From: Pseudomonas azadiae
Lineage (GTDB): Bacteria; Pseudomonadota; Gammaproteobacteria; Pseudomonadales; Pseudomonadaceae
DNA: 64,000 nucleotides
NCBI RefSeq assembly: GCF_019145355.1
Contig: NZ_JAHSTY010000002.1
Coordinates: 310,001 to 374,000, forward strand
Direction of reading: 5' to 3'
Shown: in pieces, positions 18,807 to 26,852 of the stretch
Layout of the letters: each line of letters starts with the position of its first letter
Numbering within the stretch: position 1 is the stretch's first letter
The notes under the pieces: generated by a model
Told to the model about the DNA's origin: nothing
What the model saw: only the letters and a program-made list of their open reading frames with translations
The model's database searches: none
Position numbers and translations under genes: made by a program

Positions 18807-19288
18807 TGAGTACCGGAAGAATCCAATTCGCCGAGCAAGACGGGACTTTCGTCCTGAAATTTGTCGGTGAAGTGCGCCTGACCCTGTGTTCGGCGCTGGA
18901 TGCGACGATTGAGCGGATTTTCACCGCGCTGAACTTCTCGGCGATCGTGATCGATCTGACCGAAACCCGCAGCATCGACAGCACCACCCTGGGGCTGCTG
19001 GCCAAGCTGTCCATTCTGTCTCGGCAGAAGGTCGGCCTGTTGCCGACGGTCGTGACCACCCACGAAGACATCACCCGTCTGCTGCAATCCATGGGCTTCG
19101 ACCAGGTGTTCAACATCGTTGACCGTCCGATCCCCTGCCCGGAATGCCTGACCGACTTGCCTTCGCAGGACCAGTCCGAAGAAATCGTGCGGATCAAGGT
19201 GCTGGAAGCGCACAAGATCCTGATGGGCTTGAACGAGTCCAACCGCGAAGCCTTCCACGACCTCGTCAATGCGCTTGAGCGTCACTGA
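18806..19288 (+). CDS. rssC: STAS-domain anti-sigma factor antagonist (RssC)
   Basis: A 160-residue protein with an N-terminal STAS domain (residues 1-110). The phosphorylation segment reads LTETRSIDSTTLGLLAKLS, with Ser59 after the conserved Asp as the likely phospho-site. A C-terminal extension contains PCPECLTDLPSQDQSEEIVRIKVLEAHKILMGLNESN. The ATG overlaps the rssB TGA by one base, so the two are translationally coupled. It is probably the substrate of the RssB phosphatase in a partner-switching pathway affecting RpoS, which is known for the family and not shown here. Confidence 0.88.
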   Translation: MSTGRIQFAEQDGTFVLKFVGEVRLTLCSALDATIERIFTALNFSAIVIDLTETRSIDSTTLGLLAKLSILSRQKVGLLPTVVTTHEDITRLLQSMGFDQVFNIVDRPIPCPECLTDLPSQDQSEEIVRIKVLEAHKILMGLNESNREAFHDLVNALERH

Positions 19289-19312
19289 CACCACTGTCGA
19301 AACACGGTCCCC

Positions 19313-19340
19313 TGTGGGAGCAGGCAAGCCAGCTCCCACA
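19313..19340. repeat. Compact REP hairpin
   Basis: TGTGGGAG and CTCCCACA flank a short GCAGGCAAGCCAG core. This is a collapsed REPIN that has lost its spacer and one REP body. Confidence 0.7.
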
Positions 19341-19375
19341 GTTTGACTTGAGTTTGGCTTGCGATCGGCGAACAC

Positions 19376-19412
19376 AAAAAAGGGCGACACCCGCGAAGGT
19401 GCCGCCCTTTTT
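19376..19412. terminator. Bidirectional terminator between rssC and tal
   Basis: GGGCG and CACC pair with GGTG and CGCCC around CGCGAA. An A run precedes and a T run follows, so it can stop transcripts from both convergent genes. Confidence 0.88.
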
Positions 19413-19427
19413 GCAATCGCCGGCTTT

Positions 19428-20354
19428 TTACAGCTTGGCCGACAACAACGCCTCCAGCTTCTCCTGGTCCCGAGCAAACTGACGAATCCCCTCCGCCAGC
19501 TTCTCAGTCGCCATCGCATCTTCGTTGGACTCCCAACGGAACTGCGCTTCAGTCATATGCACACGGGCCTCGCCAGCGTGCCCAGGCGACAGCTTACGCT
19601 CCAGCGTGCCTTCATCCGCCGCCAGCTTCTCCAGCAGGTCCGGGCTGATGGTCAGGCGATCACACCCCGCCAGCTCTTCGATCTGGCTGAGGTTACGGAA
19701 GCTCGCACCCATCACCACGGTCTTGTAGCCGTTGGCCTTGTAGTAGTTGTAGATGCGCGTGACCGACTGTACGCCCGGGTCATCGGAACCGGTGTAGTCG
19801 TTACCGTTGGCCTTCTTGTACCAGTCGTAGATACGGCCCACGAACGGCGAGATCAGGAACACGCCGGCTTCAGCGCAAGCCACGGCCTGGGCGAAGGAGA
19901 ACAGTAAGGTCAGGTTGGTCTGGATGCCTTCTTTTTCCAGCTTCTCCGCCGCGCGGATGCCTTCCCAGGTGGAAGCGATCTTGATCAACACCCGGTCACG
20001 GCCAACGCCGGCTTTGTCGTACAGATCGATCAGACGGTGCGCACGCTTGAGTATCGCGTCTTCATCGAACGACAAGCGGGCATCGACCTCAGTGGAAATA
20101 CGCCCCGGCACCACCTTGAGAATCTCCTGGCCCACCGCCACCGCAAAACGGTCACTGGCCAGACCTACATCACCGTTGCAGTCCTGCACGCACTCGTCCA
20201 GCAGCTTGGCATAGCCCGCAATCGACGCGGCCTTGAGCAGCAGGGAAGGGTTGGTGGTGGCGTCTTGCGGCTTGAGCTTGGCGAGTGTGGAAAAATCGCC
20301 GGTATCGGCTACAACGGTGGTGAATTGCTTGAGTTGTTCCAGCTTGGAAGTCAT
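19428..20354 (-). CDS. tal: Transaldolase
   Basis: A 308-residue class I transaldolase of the non-oxidative pentose phosphate pathway, moving a dihydroxyacetone unit between sugar phosphates. The motif [13 protein letters not shown] is at residues 31-43, and the Schiff-base lysine is Lys125 in [12 protein letters not shown]. The C-terminal [26 protein letters not shown] is typical. The ATG at 20354 begins [15 protein letters not shown] like other TalB proteins; an upstream in-frame start is not needed. Confidence 0.96.
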   Translation of the reverse strand: MTSKLEQLKQFTTVVADTGDFSTLAKLKPQDATTNPSLLLKAASIAGYAKLLDECVQDCNGDVGLASDRFAVAVGQEILKVVPGRISTEVDARLSFDEDAILKRAHRLIDLYDKAGVGRDRVLIKIASTWEGIRAAEKLEKEGIQTNLTLLFSFAQAVACAEAGVFLISPFVGRIYDWYKKANGNDYTGSDDPGVQSVTRIYNYYKANGYKTVVMGASFRNLSQIEELAGCDRLTISPDLLEKLAADEGTLERKLSPGHAGEARVHMTEAQFRWESNEDAMATEKLAEGIRQFARDQEKLEALLSAKL

Positions 20355-20546
20355 GGGCGTGCTCTGTCCTGTGGGTCTGATGACATTACCCGAGCGCCGA
20401 CAGGCGCTCAAGGGCGCAAATGGGTTCGATCGTTTGCGAGGGCAACAACCTGGAAACAGCCGTTTGAATACCCGGCCGTACTGCTCAATAGGAGGCCAAA
20501 ACCGCCGCCAGGTTCAACCCGAATGACACAGGCACAACACTGTCCC

Positions 20547-20780
20547 CTGTGGGAGCTGGCTTGAACTGCAATGGCGGCCTCACAGTCGTCGATGTCTACC
20601 AGGTGTACATTTATCCAACGGTGGGAGTAGCTTTGCCAGCCATGCCGGCCTCAAAGCCGCCGAAATCTTCCTGATGTACACCTGTGGGAGCTGGCTTGCC
20701 TGCGATGGCGGCCCCACCGTCGCCGATATCTACCAGACGTACATCAATCCAACTGTGGGAGCGGGCTTGCTCGCGAAAGC
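20547..20780. repeat. Degenerate tandem array of REP-containing units
   Basis: Four REP cores lie head to tail, beginning near 20547, 20621, 20682 and 20754, all reading GTGGGAG on the plus strand. The spacers share a pattern: GTCGTCGATGTCTACCAG and GTCGCCGATATCTACCAG, then GTGTACATTTATCCAAC and CGTACATCAATCCAAC. Units are about 60-75 bp. The 468-bp gap between tal and dusA holds nothing else recognisable. Confidence 0.75.
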
Positions 20781-20822
20781 AATGGTCCAGCCCCCCCTAA
20801 TGCCCCCACTGACACGCCCTCA

Positions 20823-21809
20823 TCACCGCCCTTCCAACAACGCTCCCGCCTGATCCAACAAAGCCAGCGGGTCACTCGCCTTGTGAATATCCACCGACAA
20901 CAACTGCCTGAACTTGCGAGCCCCCGGGAAACCTGTGCCCAACCCCAACACATGTCGAGTAATGTGATGCATCGTCCCACCACTGGCCACATGCTCCACA
21001 ATATACGGCCGCAACTGCGCCAACACCTCGGCCCGACCAATCACCGGCGCATCACTGCCAAACACCTGCTGATCCACCTGCGCCAGCACATACGGATTGT
21101 GATAAGCCTCGCGCCCCAACATCACCCCATCAAACGTCTGCAGATGCTCACGGCACTGCTCCAACGTCTTGATCCCGCCGTTCAGCACAATCTCCAACTC
21201 AGGAAAATCCCGCTTCAACTGCGCCGCCACGTCATAGCGCAACGGCGGAATATCCCGGTTCTCCTTGGGCGACAACCCCTCCAGAATCGCAATCCGCGCA
21301 TGCACGGTGAAACTGGTGCAACCGGCATCCTTCACCGTCCCGACGAAATCACACAGCTGGGCATAACTGTCCCGGCCATTGATGCCGATGCGATGCTTCA
21401 CCGTCACCGGAATCGACACCGCATCGCGCATCGCCTTCACACAATCCGCCACCAGGACAGGGTGCGCCATCAGGATCGCGCCGATCATGTTGTTCTGCAC
21501 GCGGTCACTGGGGCAGCCGACGTTCAGGTTCACTTCGTCGTACCCGGCGGCCTCGGCCATGCGTGCGCAGGCGGCCAGATCAGCGGGGACGCTGCCGCCC
21601 AATTGCAGCGCTAGCGGATGCTCGGCTTCGTTGTGGCGCAGGAAGCGGTCATGGTCGCCATGGAGGATGGCGCCGGTGGTGACCATCTCGGTGTAGAGCA
21701 GGGCGTGTTTGGAGAGCAGACGCAGGAAGTACCGGCAGTGGCGGTCGGTCCAGTCCATCATGGGGGCGACGGAGAAACGGCGGGAGAGGGGAGCGGTTTG
21801 TAGGGGCAT
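20823..21809 (-). CDS. dusA: tRNA-dihydrouridine synthase A
   Basis: A 328-residue flavoprotein that reduces uridines in the tRNA D-loop. The barrel starts FSVAPMMDWTDRHCRYFLR, the catalytic Cys is in NLNVGCPSDRVQNNMIGA, and FMN-binding segments include VKHRIGIN, FTVHARIAILEGLSPKENR and LNGGIKTLEQ. The ATG at 21809 (MPLQTAPLSRRF) gives the usual length; the open frame upstream has no family similarity. Confidence 0.95.
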   Translation of the reverse strand: MPLQTAPLSRRFSVAPMMDWTDRHCRYFLRLLSKHALLYTEMVTTGAILHGDHDRFLRHNEAEHPLALQLGGSVPADLAACARMAEAAGYDEVNLNVGCPSDRVQNNMIGAILMAHPVLVADCVKAMRDAVSIPVTVKHRIGINGRDSYAQLCDFVGTVKDAGCTSFTVHARIAILEGLSPKENRDIPPLRYDVAAQLKRDFPELEIVLNGGIKTLEQCREHLQTFDGVMLGREAYHNPYVLAQVDQQVFGSDAPVIGRAEVLAQLRPYIVEHVASGGTMHHITRHVLGLGTGFPGARKFRQLLSVDIHKASDPLALLDQAGALLEGR

Positions 21810-21891
21810 TGGGGAATCTGAGTCAGCGAGGCGAATGGGGCGCAGTTTATCAGGGATGGGTCTTGGGGGCGGAGGTGCGTTTTTGCGACCT

Positions 21892-22176
21892 TCACCACTT
21901 CGAGCGCGGACGTTGCCTTGTGTGGAATATGCCAAGAATTTGTAGGCGATCTCCGCGTACTCGATACGGGATCAGATAGGACCAGTTGGGTACCGCCCAT
22001 TCTCGGGTGTGTTTTACCCGACCTTCACGGCCCATGGAAGGAAACTGAGCTAGCTTGTCGACGCTAGCGAAAATGGCATCGGAGAAGTCGTCAGCTGCCT
22101 TCGGATTTTCGAGAGCGATATAGTTTGCTTCGTCTTCCAGATTTTTGAGTGCTTTTTCAAGCCACTCAACCCGCAT
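21892..22176 (-). CDS. ParE/RelE-family toxin
   Basis: A 94-residue protein: MRVEWLEKALKNLEDEANYIALENPKAADDF begins like ParE toxins, and it ends with AVPNWSYLIPYRVRGDRLQILGIFHTRQRPRSKW, the typical beta-sheet and basic C-terminus. ParE-type toxins poison gyrase while RelE types cut mRNA; the absence of a clear RelE catalytic set favours ParE. The ATG at 22176 follows GGAGC and lies inside the antitoxin's 3' end (11-bp overlap, antitoxin first). Confidence 0.82.
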   Translation of the reverse strand: MRVEWLEKALKNLEDEANYIALENPKAADDFSDAIFASVDKLAQFPSMGREGRVKHTREWAVPNWSYLIPYRVRGDRLQILGIFHTRQRPRSKW

Positions 22177-22408
22177 TCCGGCTCCAGCGCCTAGCGCGCA
22201 TGGCCGCCACTTGGTCATCGGTGGCGAATTTGCCTTCGTCGGCGTCTTTTACCGCCAGCTCGATCTGAGCAGTCAGCGTATTTTCGTGCTCGATGTAGTC
22301 GCGAAGAACGTCCATCGCCAGGTAGCTTGCGGTCTGACCGTTGGTTTTGGCCAGGTCGGCGAGAGAGTTGGACAGGTCTTCCGGCAGGTTTAGGGATATC
22401 CCAGTCAT
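22166..22408 (-). CDS. Ribbon-helix-helix antitoxin
   Basis: An 80-residue protein. The N-terminus MTGISLNLPEDLSNSLADLAKTNGQTASYLAMDVLRDYIEHE fits a ribbon-helix-helix DNA-binding fold; the acidic C-terminal part (KDADEGKFATDDQVAAMRARR) should wrap the toxin. It precedes and overlaps the ParE-like toxin gene, the standard order for autoregulated parDE modules. Confidence 0.83.
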   Translation of the reverse strand: MTGISLNLPEDLSNSLADLAKTNGQTASYLAMDVLRDYIEHENTLTAQIELAVKDADEGKFATDDQVAAMRARRWSRNAG

Positions 22409-22725
22409 GGCGGTCTCGATGGTGGACGGTTGTGAGGCATCTTACACCGTGAAGCGTCGGGTTGAAGCAGCAGGCCGTCGCGAGGTGTGTCAGGGAGTGA
22501 GTCGTTCGCTTTTCCTTTGCCAACTCAAAACCCGATATGGCGGATAAATAAATCTGTCCCCTTTTGTTCTTGCACTCCTGCAGTTGCCTCGGCGCGGGCC
22601 CGGCTGGGCTTGCTCTGGCATTGCTGGAAGTGAAAAAGCCTGCGAATCCCTGCAAGGGTGGGCTGTTTTGAGAAGACTTCTGAAGCGCAGTGGGGGATGG
22701 GTTTTGAGCGGTGGCTCGGGAAAAG

Positions 22726-22994
22726 GGTTAGTTTTTAAAATGGCAGCCTGAGAGCGGCTGAAACGCCCGTATTTACTGGGCTTGGGAGCTAACTTTGGAG
22801 GGTTAGTTATGGTTAGGTCTGAGGTTAGTAAGTTGTAACATATTGATCTATAAGGCTTTTATTTTTTGAGTTTTTAACATTTATAAAGGTTAGGAAATAA
22901 TCTTCTGCTAACCAAAACCTAACTTGCGGCAATCGCCGAAAGCCGCGCAGCACAAGGCTTTCAGGGCAGTCAGCAAAAACTAACCTTCCTAACC
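22726..22994. repeat. Cluster of GGTTAG/CTAACC short repeats, possible integrase arm sites
   Basis: In 270 bp of AT-rich sequence there are five GGTTAG (22726, 22801, 22811, 22823, 22888) and five CTAACC or CTAACT (22789, 22908, 22919, 22980, 22989). GGTTAGGAA at 22888 is the inverse of TTCCTAACC at 22986. The cluster ends 180 bp from the tRNA-Gly fragment. Spaced direct and inverted hexamers near a tRNA core site resemble arm-type binding sites of tyrosine integrases or excisionases; this role is inferred. In the rest of the gap (22409-22725 and 22995-23175) I see no gene. Confidence 0.5.
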
Positions 22995-23175
22995 GTTTTC
23001 CGATGGGTCAACATGAAAAGCAGAAAGCACCTAGGGGAGGGCGCTGGCTCAGGTCCGTCAGCTGCTGTGCACTCACGTTGGTGCGCAAACACTCCCAGGA
23101 TCCAGTAACTGTCACCGAAACTGTCACCAGTTCTACGCAACGTCGCCTCGATACCGTTGGAAGCCTTGAAAGTAG

Positions 23176-23225
23176 TGGAGCGGGTGAAGGGAATCGAACC
23201 CTCGTTATCAGCTTGGGAAGCTGAC
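23176..23225 (-). other. 3' fragment of a tRNA-Gly(CCC) gene, likely attachment-site scar
   Basis: On the minus strand the 50 bp contain a full anticodon arm (TCAGC, loop TTCCCAA with anticodon CCC, GCTGA), a T arm (GAGGG, TTCGATT, CCCTT) and the acceptor strand CACCCGC followed by discriminator T and encoded CCA. The 5' half (acceptor 5' strand and D arm) is absent: beyond 23225 the sequence is unrelated. It cannot make a tRNA. Integrases commonly use the 3' end of tRNA genes, and tRNA-Gly is a known target in Pseudomonas. No intact copy lies in this window. Confidence 0.85.
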
Positions 23226-23271
23226 AACGAGGCATCATATGAGGAGAGAAATGGAGTGGAGTCGAAAATAA

Positions 23272-25074
23272 TCAAGCGCTAGGACAAAGTATGTCCTCGA
23301 GGAACTGGTTCTTGTCGCGCTCTTCAGTCAAAAATTTTTTTGCCTTACTCAATTCAAGCAGGGTATCAGTCTCTAAAGATTGTAGTTCTCTCCACACTAA
23401 GTCCGCGCCGAATGATTTGATAATTGTTCGAATGCTTATGGATTGTGATTCGTCGGGAAAACTCTCTAGGCCTTGTGTGTGTTTGATCGCCCAATCAATT
23501 TTATCTTTTTGAGAATGGTCGACTGAATCCATTAGTGCTTCAAAAACACGATTTGAGATGGTTTCAAATAGTTCTATACGAGTTGGATTAAATGGACCTG
23601 CTTGTAAAAAATCATATTCAGCGGTAATCGAGTAATTAAACTCGGGTTGGATTGATTCAAGGAATGCAATTAGGCTATCTTCGTTTTTTGAATTTATGAG
23701 TTTTGTTATTTCGTCAATTTGCGTGGAGAGGTTGGCTACAACGTAATCTTGCAAATATCTGGTTTTATCAATTGTTTGAAGGAAATCTAATGGGTATTTC
23801 CAGGTGTCATATGAGTTAAATGCAGCTTTATAAAAGCTTTTTGCGGTATTGTCCGGTAGCGCTTTGACAAACGCAGCGGCGTGGTAGTCTAGGATGCTCT
23901 TATGCAAAAAAGTAGTTGTATCATATCCTTCATCAAGCATTAGACATGCAATTTTGACAATGTCCTTACGAAAATTTTCTACGCCGCAGTTCTCAGTATT
24001 CATGTACTTTGATGCTTTCTCAAAGTGTTTGTTGAAAGCTTTTGTGTCGAGGGAGCGCCCACTTCCTCCTTGAACTACCATAAAACAAAATGCATCGAAT
24101 AATTTTTTTAGTTCGCTCTCGGATAAACCTGAGTAATGCTGTCTATTAAATCCTGCCTTATACCGGTCATGTTTGCTAAATACGGTACCAAATAGCTTGT
24201 CAAAAAACTCAGGTAAAGTTGCAGGGATTTTTTGCTCGGTTTGGTGAACGATGACCACCAGTGTAAGCATCAATGGCGTGCAGATTACGCCCGAAATATG
24301 GGTAGAGCATTCGTCGAGCGCTTTAATTATGTCTAACCTTTTAGCTGTCGAGCTAATGAGTTTTTTGAGGAAAGGAGGATAATCATCTTTTGAAAGCTGA
24401 ACTAAAGATATAACTTGAAATCCTGTTGTGTTTTGGATAGAGCTTTTTGGGCGGCTTGAGATGACAATCTTTAGATTAGGATGCTTTGCTTGAATCGTCT
24501 CAAGTTCAACGATTGTATCATTGACGCACTCTGCTGGAATTTCATCGAAGCCATCCAGTAAAAGTACTATTTTTCCAGTGCTAGCTAGATAGTCAAAGGC
24601 CTCTGCATCAGATGGCAGGCTTAATGTATCTAAAAAAGTGTAAATAGTACTCGCTAAACTTCGCTGCTCTGAGATTTTTCGAAGCTCTACCAATATAGGC
24701 ACTACGGTGATTTCTTGGTCGTTGAGAACGGACATGGCTAAATAACGCATAAAAATTGATTTACCCTGTCCCACAATACCTTCGATTACCAAATTTCCTT
24801 CTGGTAGTTCTGATAAGCTGGATATTTTACTAGGGGCGCCAGCAATATAAAGTCTCGAAGGGAAGTAAAAATTTTGCAATGAGAGTTCGGATTCGGGCGA
24901 CCAGATGGTTTTCACTTTGTCTAGTTTGATCAACTGATTTGCGATCTTCTTGCTGATCTGTACAAGGCTAAGTTTTTTTAATTTATCTTTAACGGACGCT
25001 TTCGCAGTGCTGTAAATTTCTGTAATTAATGGTTTTAGGGCAGTTGTTAAGATTGCGGTCGTCAAAGTAGCCAT
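23272..25074 (-). CDS. NACHT-domain NTPase (bacterial NLR-like, probable antiphage protein)
   Basis: A 600-residue STAND ATPase. Residues 1-80 form a helical N-terminal region (ALKPLITEIYSTAKASVKDKLKKLSLVQISKKIANQLIK). The NACHT module follows with Walker A GIVGQGKS at 99-106, Walker B LLLDGFDEIP at 171-180 with the small residue and paired acidic residues typical of NACHT, and sensor ISSRP at 205-209. The C-terminal 250 residues are helical with no leucine-rich or TPR repeats I can see. Stand-alone bNACHT proteins with short C-terminal domains are known antiphage sensors. The gene is far more AT-rich than its neighbours and lies 47 bp from the tRNA-Gly fragment, which points to horizontal transfer. 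No partner gene is present. Confidence 0.85.
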   Translation of the reverse strand: MATLTTAILTTALKPLITEIYSTAKASVKDKLKKLSLVQISKKIANQLIKLDKVKTIWSPESELSLQNFYFPSRLYIAGAPSKISSLSELPEGNLVIEGIVGQGKSIFMRYLAMSVLNDQEITVVPILVELRKISEQRSLASTIYTFLDTLSLPSDAEAFDYLASTGKIVLLLDGFDEIPAECVNDTIVELETIQAKHPNLKIVISSRPKSSIQNTTGFQVISLVQLSKDDYPPFLKKLISSTAKRLDIIKALDECSTHISGVICTPLMLTLVVIVHQTEQKIPATLPEFFDKLFGTVFSKHDRYKAGFNRQHYSGLSESELKKLFDAFCFMVVQGGSGRSLDTKAFNKHFEKASKYMNTENCGVENFRKDIVKIACLMLDEGYDTTTFLHKSILDYHAAAFVKALPDNTAKSFYKAAFNSYDTWKYPLDFLQTIDKTRYLQDYVVANLSTQIDEITKLINSKNEDSLIAFLESIQPEFNYSITAEYDFLQAGPFNPTRIELFETISNRVFEALMDSVDHSQKDKIDWAIKHTQGLESFPDESQSISIRTIIKSFGADLVWRELQSLETDTLLELSKAKKFLTEERDKNQFLEDILCPSA

Positions 25075-25414
25075 TTAAAAATCCTTATTCGCTTAGCAGT
25101 TGGCGCCCCTCTAAGGGCAGAATTAAGCTGGTTCTGTTGCTTTAAGTTTAATGATTAATGGAATATGTTGAGCATGATACTTGATGTGTCCTTGGAAGAT
25201 AAGGAGAGGAATTTATCTTTTGTATTGTAATTTTTATTATAGGGAAAGTTTTCTTTTGTCCAAATCAAGGCCAGATGCATTTGAATGTTTCCATCGCCGG
25301 AAGTGATTTGCGCAACAACTAAAAATATTAGTATAGCCTCAAGCAGTCCGATCCAGCACCGAGAAAGCTGATGATTTTAGGTCGTGACTGGCAGCAATCG
25401 ACAGCCGATCGCAC
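25075..25414. other. AT-rich upstream region of the NACHT gene
   Basis: 340 bp without a supported gene. It should carry the NACHT promoter on the minus strand. Base composition returns to the genome norm near 25340-25400, which may mark the end of transferred DNA; no direct repeat of the tRNA fragment is found here. Confidence 0.35.
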
Positions 25415-25624
25415 TCACTCAGGCGTCATTAGCACTGCGATAGTCATTTTGATGAACTCTTCGTTTCGGTCGATTGCAACCAGGGCACCACGGACGTTAT
25501 CGGCGACATCCCCCGACTCGTGCTGCTCGACCCACAGAGTGAGCTCCATGATTGCGGCTTCTAGGGCCAGCTGATTTTCGTTGAGCTTGTAGAGCAGGGA
25601 AGGGATCAGGTCCGAATTTGGAAT
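25415..25624 (-). CDS. Small hypothetical protein, probable ATT start
   Basis: A 69-residue helical protein of unknown function: PNSDLIPSLLYKLNENQLALEAAIMELTLWVEQHESGDVADNVRGALVAIDRNEEFIKMTIAVL. It resembles small Pseudomonas hypothetical proteins as far as I recall. A strong ribosome site GGAGG (25636-25632, minus strand) is seven bases from an in-frame ATT at 25624. The nearby ATG at 25629 is out of frame and only two bases from GGAGG. In-frame TTG or GTG codons upstream (25666, 25669) would extend the protein but lack a ribosome site. An ATT start, or a recent ATG-to-ATT change, explains it best. Confidence 0.5.
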   Translation of the reverse strand: MPNSDLIPSLLYKLNENQLALEAAIMELTLWVEQHESGDVADNVRGALVAIDRNEEFIKMTIAVLMTPE

Positions 25625-26213
25625 TGCATTTCCTCCATAAGCAGGAAAAGCGTAGCAGCTCAACACACATGATAGGGATTAAGAGCCGCTTCTAATTTTA
25701 GGGCTTTTGAACCGCGTCGACAGAGCTCGAGATTGGACCCAAAAACGGTGGCTTAAATGTCGACGCCGAAGCGGCCCTTGGTGGACTGCATGGGAAGGCA
25801 TGCGCAAGGCTGCCGGGCTCTCAACGTCGCAAGTCATAAGCGGCAGCGTAAGGTCGTTATCTGCCGGATATAAAAGCATATTGCTGTAGCGAAAAAGCTA
25901 GGTATGAGAGGGAGTGGTACAGAATTGGTACGCGGAAAGCACATTGTTGCTGTAAGCCTTAGTTTTAGAGGCTCTTGTCATTAATCGTTCCAATCCATCA
26001 TCGGGACGACTTACCGAGTGTGGGGTGATTTCGGGAACAGGTTAAATCGTCTAGGAAATTTCCCACGCTTTTCTCGGCTTGCCCCTAAGACCACCCCTAG
26101 CTAACCTCCTCAAGCCGCTGCCAATCCAGCGGTCGGATGTGGAAGTCCGTACCAAGCTAAGACGCAATCGTCATAAACACCTACCGGCGCTTTTTAACGT
26201 CTGTATCATGTGT

Positions 26214-26291
26214 TTCGGCGGCTGTGCGCGGGGCACCTCGGTGCGCCGGGTCCTTAGCCCTGGTCTTCCACACCTGCGTACAGCTGCCACC
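26214..26291 (+). promoter_or_regulatory. Candidate structured RNA leader of the DUF6124 gene
   Basis: GGCGGCTGT (26217-26225) pairs with ACAGCTGCC (26280-26288), nine pairs with one G-U, closing a loop of about 54 bases. Inside are a GCAC/GTGC hairpin (26233-26236 with 26241-26244) and a possible GGG/CCC stem. It lies 54 bp before the DUF6124 start. The rest of the 718-bp stretch from 25625 to 26342 has no supported gene. Confidence 0.5.
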
Positions 26292-26342
26292 TCTCATGTG
26301 GAAGTGAGACTGGTAGTTCCTGAATAGTTAAGGAGCTTCGCC

Positions 26343-26708
26343 ATGTACAAGGTCACACCAAATCCGCCTTATGCTTCAAACGCTGCATCCTCTGATCCCA
26401 AGCTTCAAGCCGCAGCCCAGCGAGCAATCCATCATCACTTGCCCCCATCCGACGACGCGGCACTCGTGGAACGCCCAAGCAACAATCTATTCCTCGTCAA
26501 CCCAACCCTCGACCCCGAAACCCTCCTGGCCAACGCTGCCGAAAACCTCGCGTCCGCCAACGAAATGGCCGCCACCTTGGCGTTCGACCTCGACGACTCC
26601 CAACGCGCCATCGCCCTGGGCATTCAGCAGCTAATCGAGTTGAGCTCGCTGCTCGTCGACCGAGCTCAGGAGCAAGTTGCGCCTGTAACCGCCTCAGTTA
26701 AAGCCTGA
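26343..26708 (+). CDS. DUF6124 family protein
   Basis: A 121-residue protein starting MYKVTPNPPYASNAASSDPKLQAAAQRAIHHHL, a pattern I recognise from the Pseudomonas DUF6124 family. The second half is helical (LDPETLLANAAENLASANEMAATLAFDLDDSQRAIALGIQQLIELSSLLVDRAQEQV). No signal peptide and no catalytic motif. The function is unknown. AAGGAG precedes the ATG. A strong hairpin (TGCCGCCT/AGGCGGCA, 26719-26740) without a T run follows the stop. Confidence 0.8.
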   Translation: MYKVTPNPPYASNAASSDPKLQAAAQRAIHHHLPPSDDAALVERPSNNLFLVNPTLDPETLLANAAENLASANEMAATLAFDLDDSQRAIALGIQQLIELSSLLVDRAQEQVAPVTASVKA

Positions 26709-26852
26709 CAACCAACCCTGCCGCCTCACCCAAGGCGGCAACCTGAACTCATCCTGTCCCGCTGCAATGTTTCATAATTCCCCGCACCGTTGAGGTCTAC
26801 GATCCTTATCAAGAAGGGCCCCCGCGCCTCCAGCCTACAGGTAATTGAAACC

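Noticed and set aside
22970..23275. Open frames of 70-100 residues across the tRNA-Gly fragment
   Set aside because: They read through the tRNA remnant (for example ASQADNEGSIPFTRS) and have no coding signals; the tRNA explains the sequence.
25679..25889. Two overlapping frames of 66 and 60 residues on opposite strands
   Set aside because: No ribosome site, no recognisable family, and composition typical of non-coding antisense pairs.
26079..26327. An 82-residue frame upstream of the DUF6124 gene
   Set aside because: It overlaps the structured leader and lacks a ribosome site; the base-paired RNA is the better explanation.
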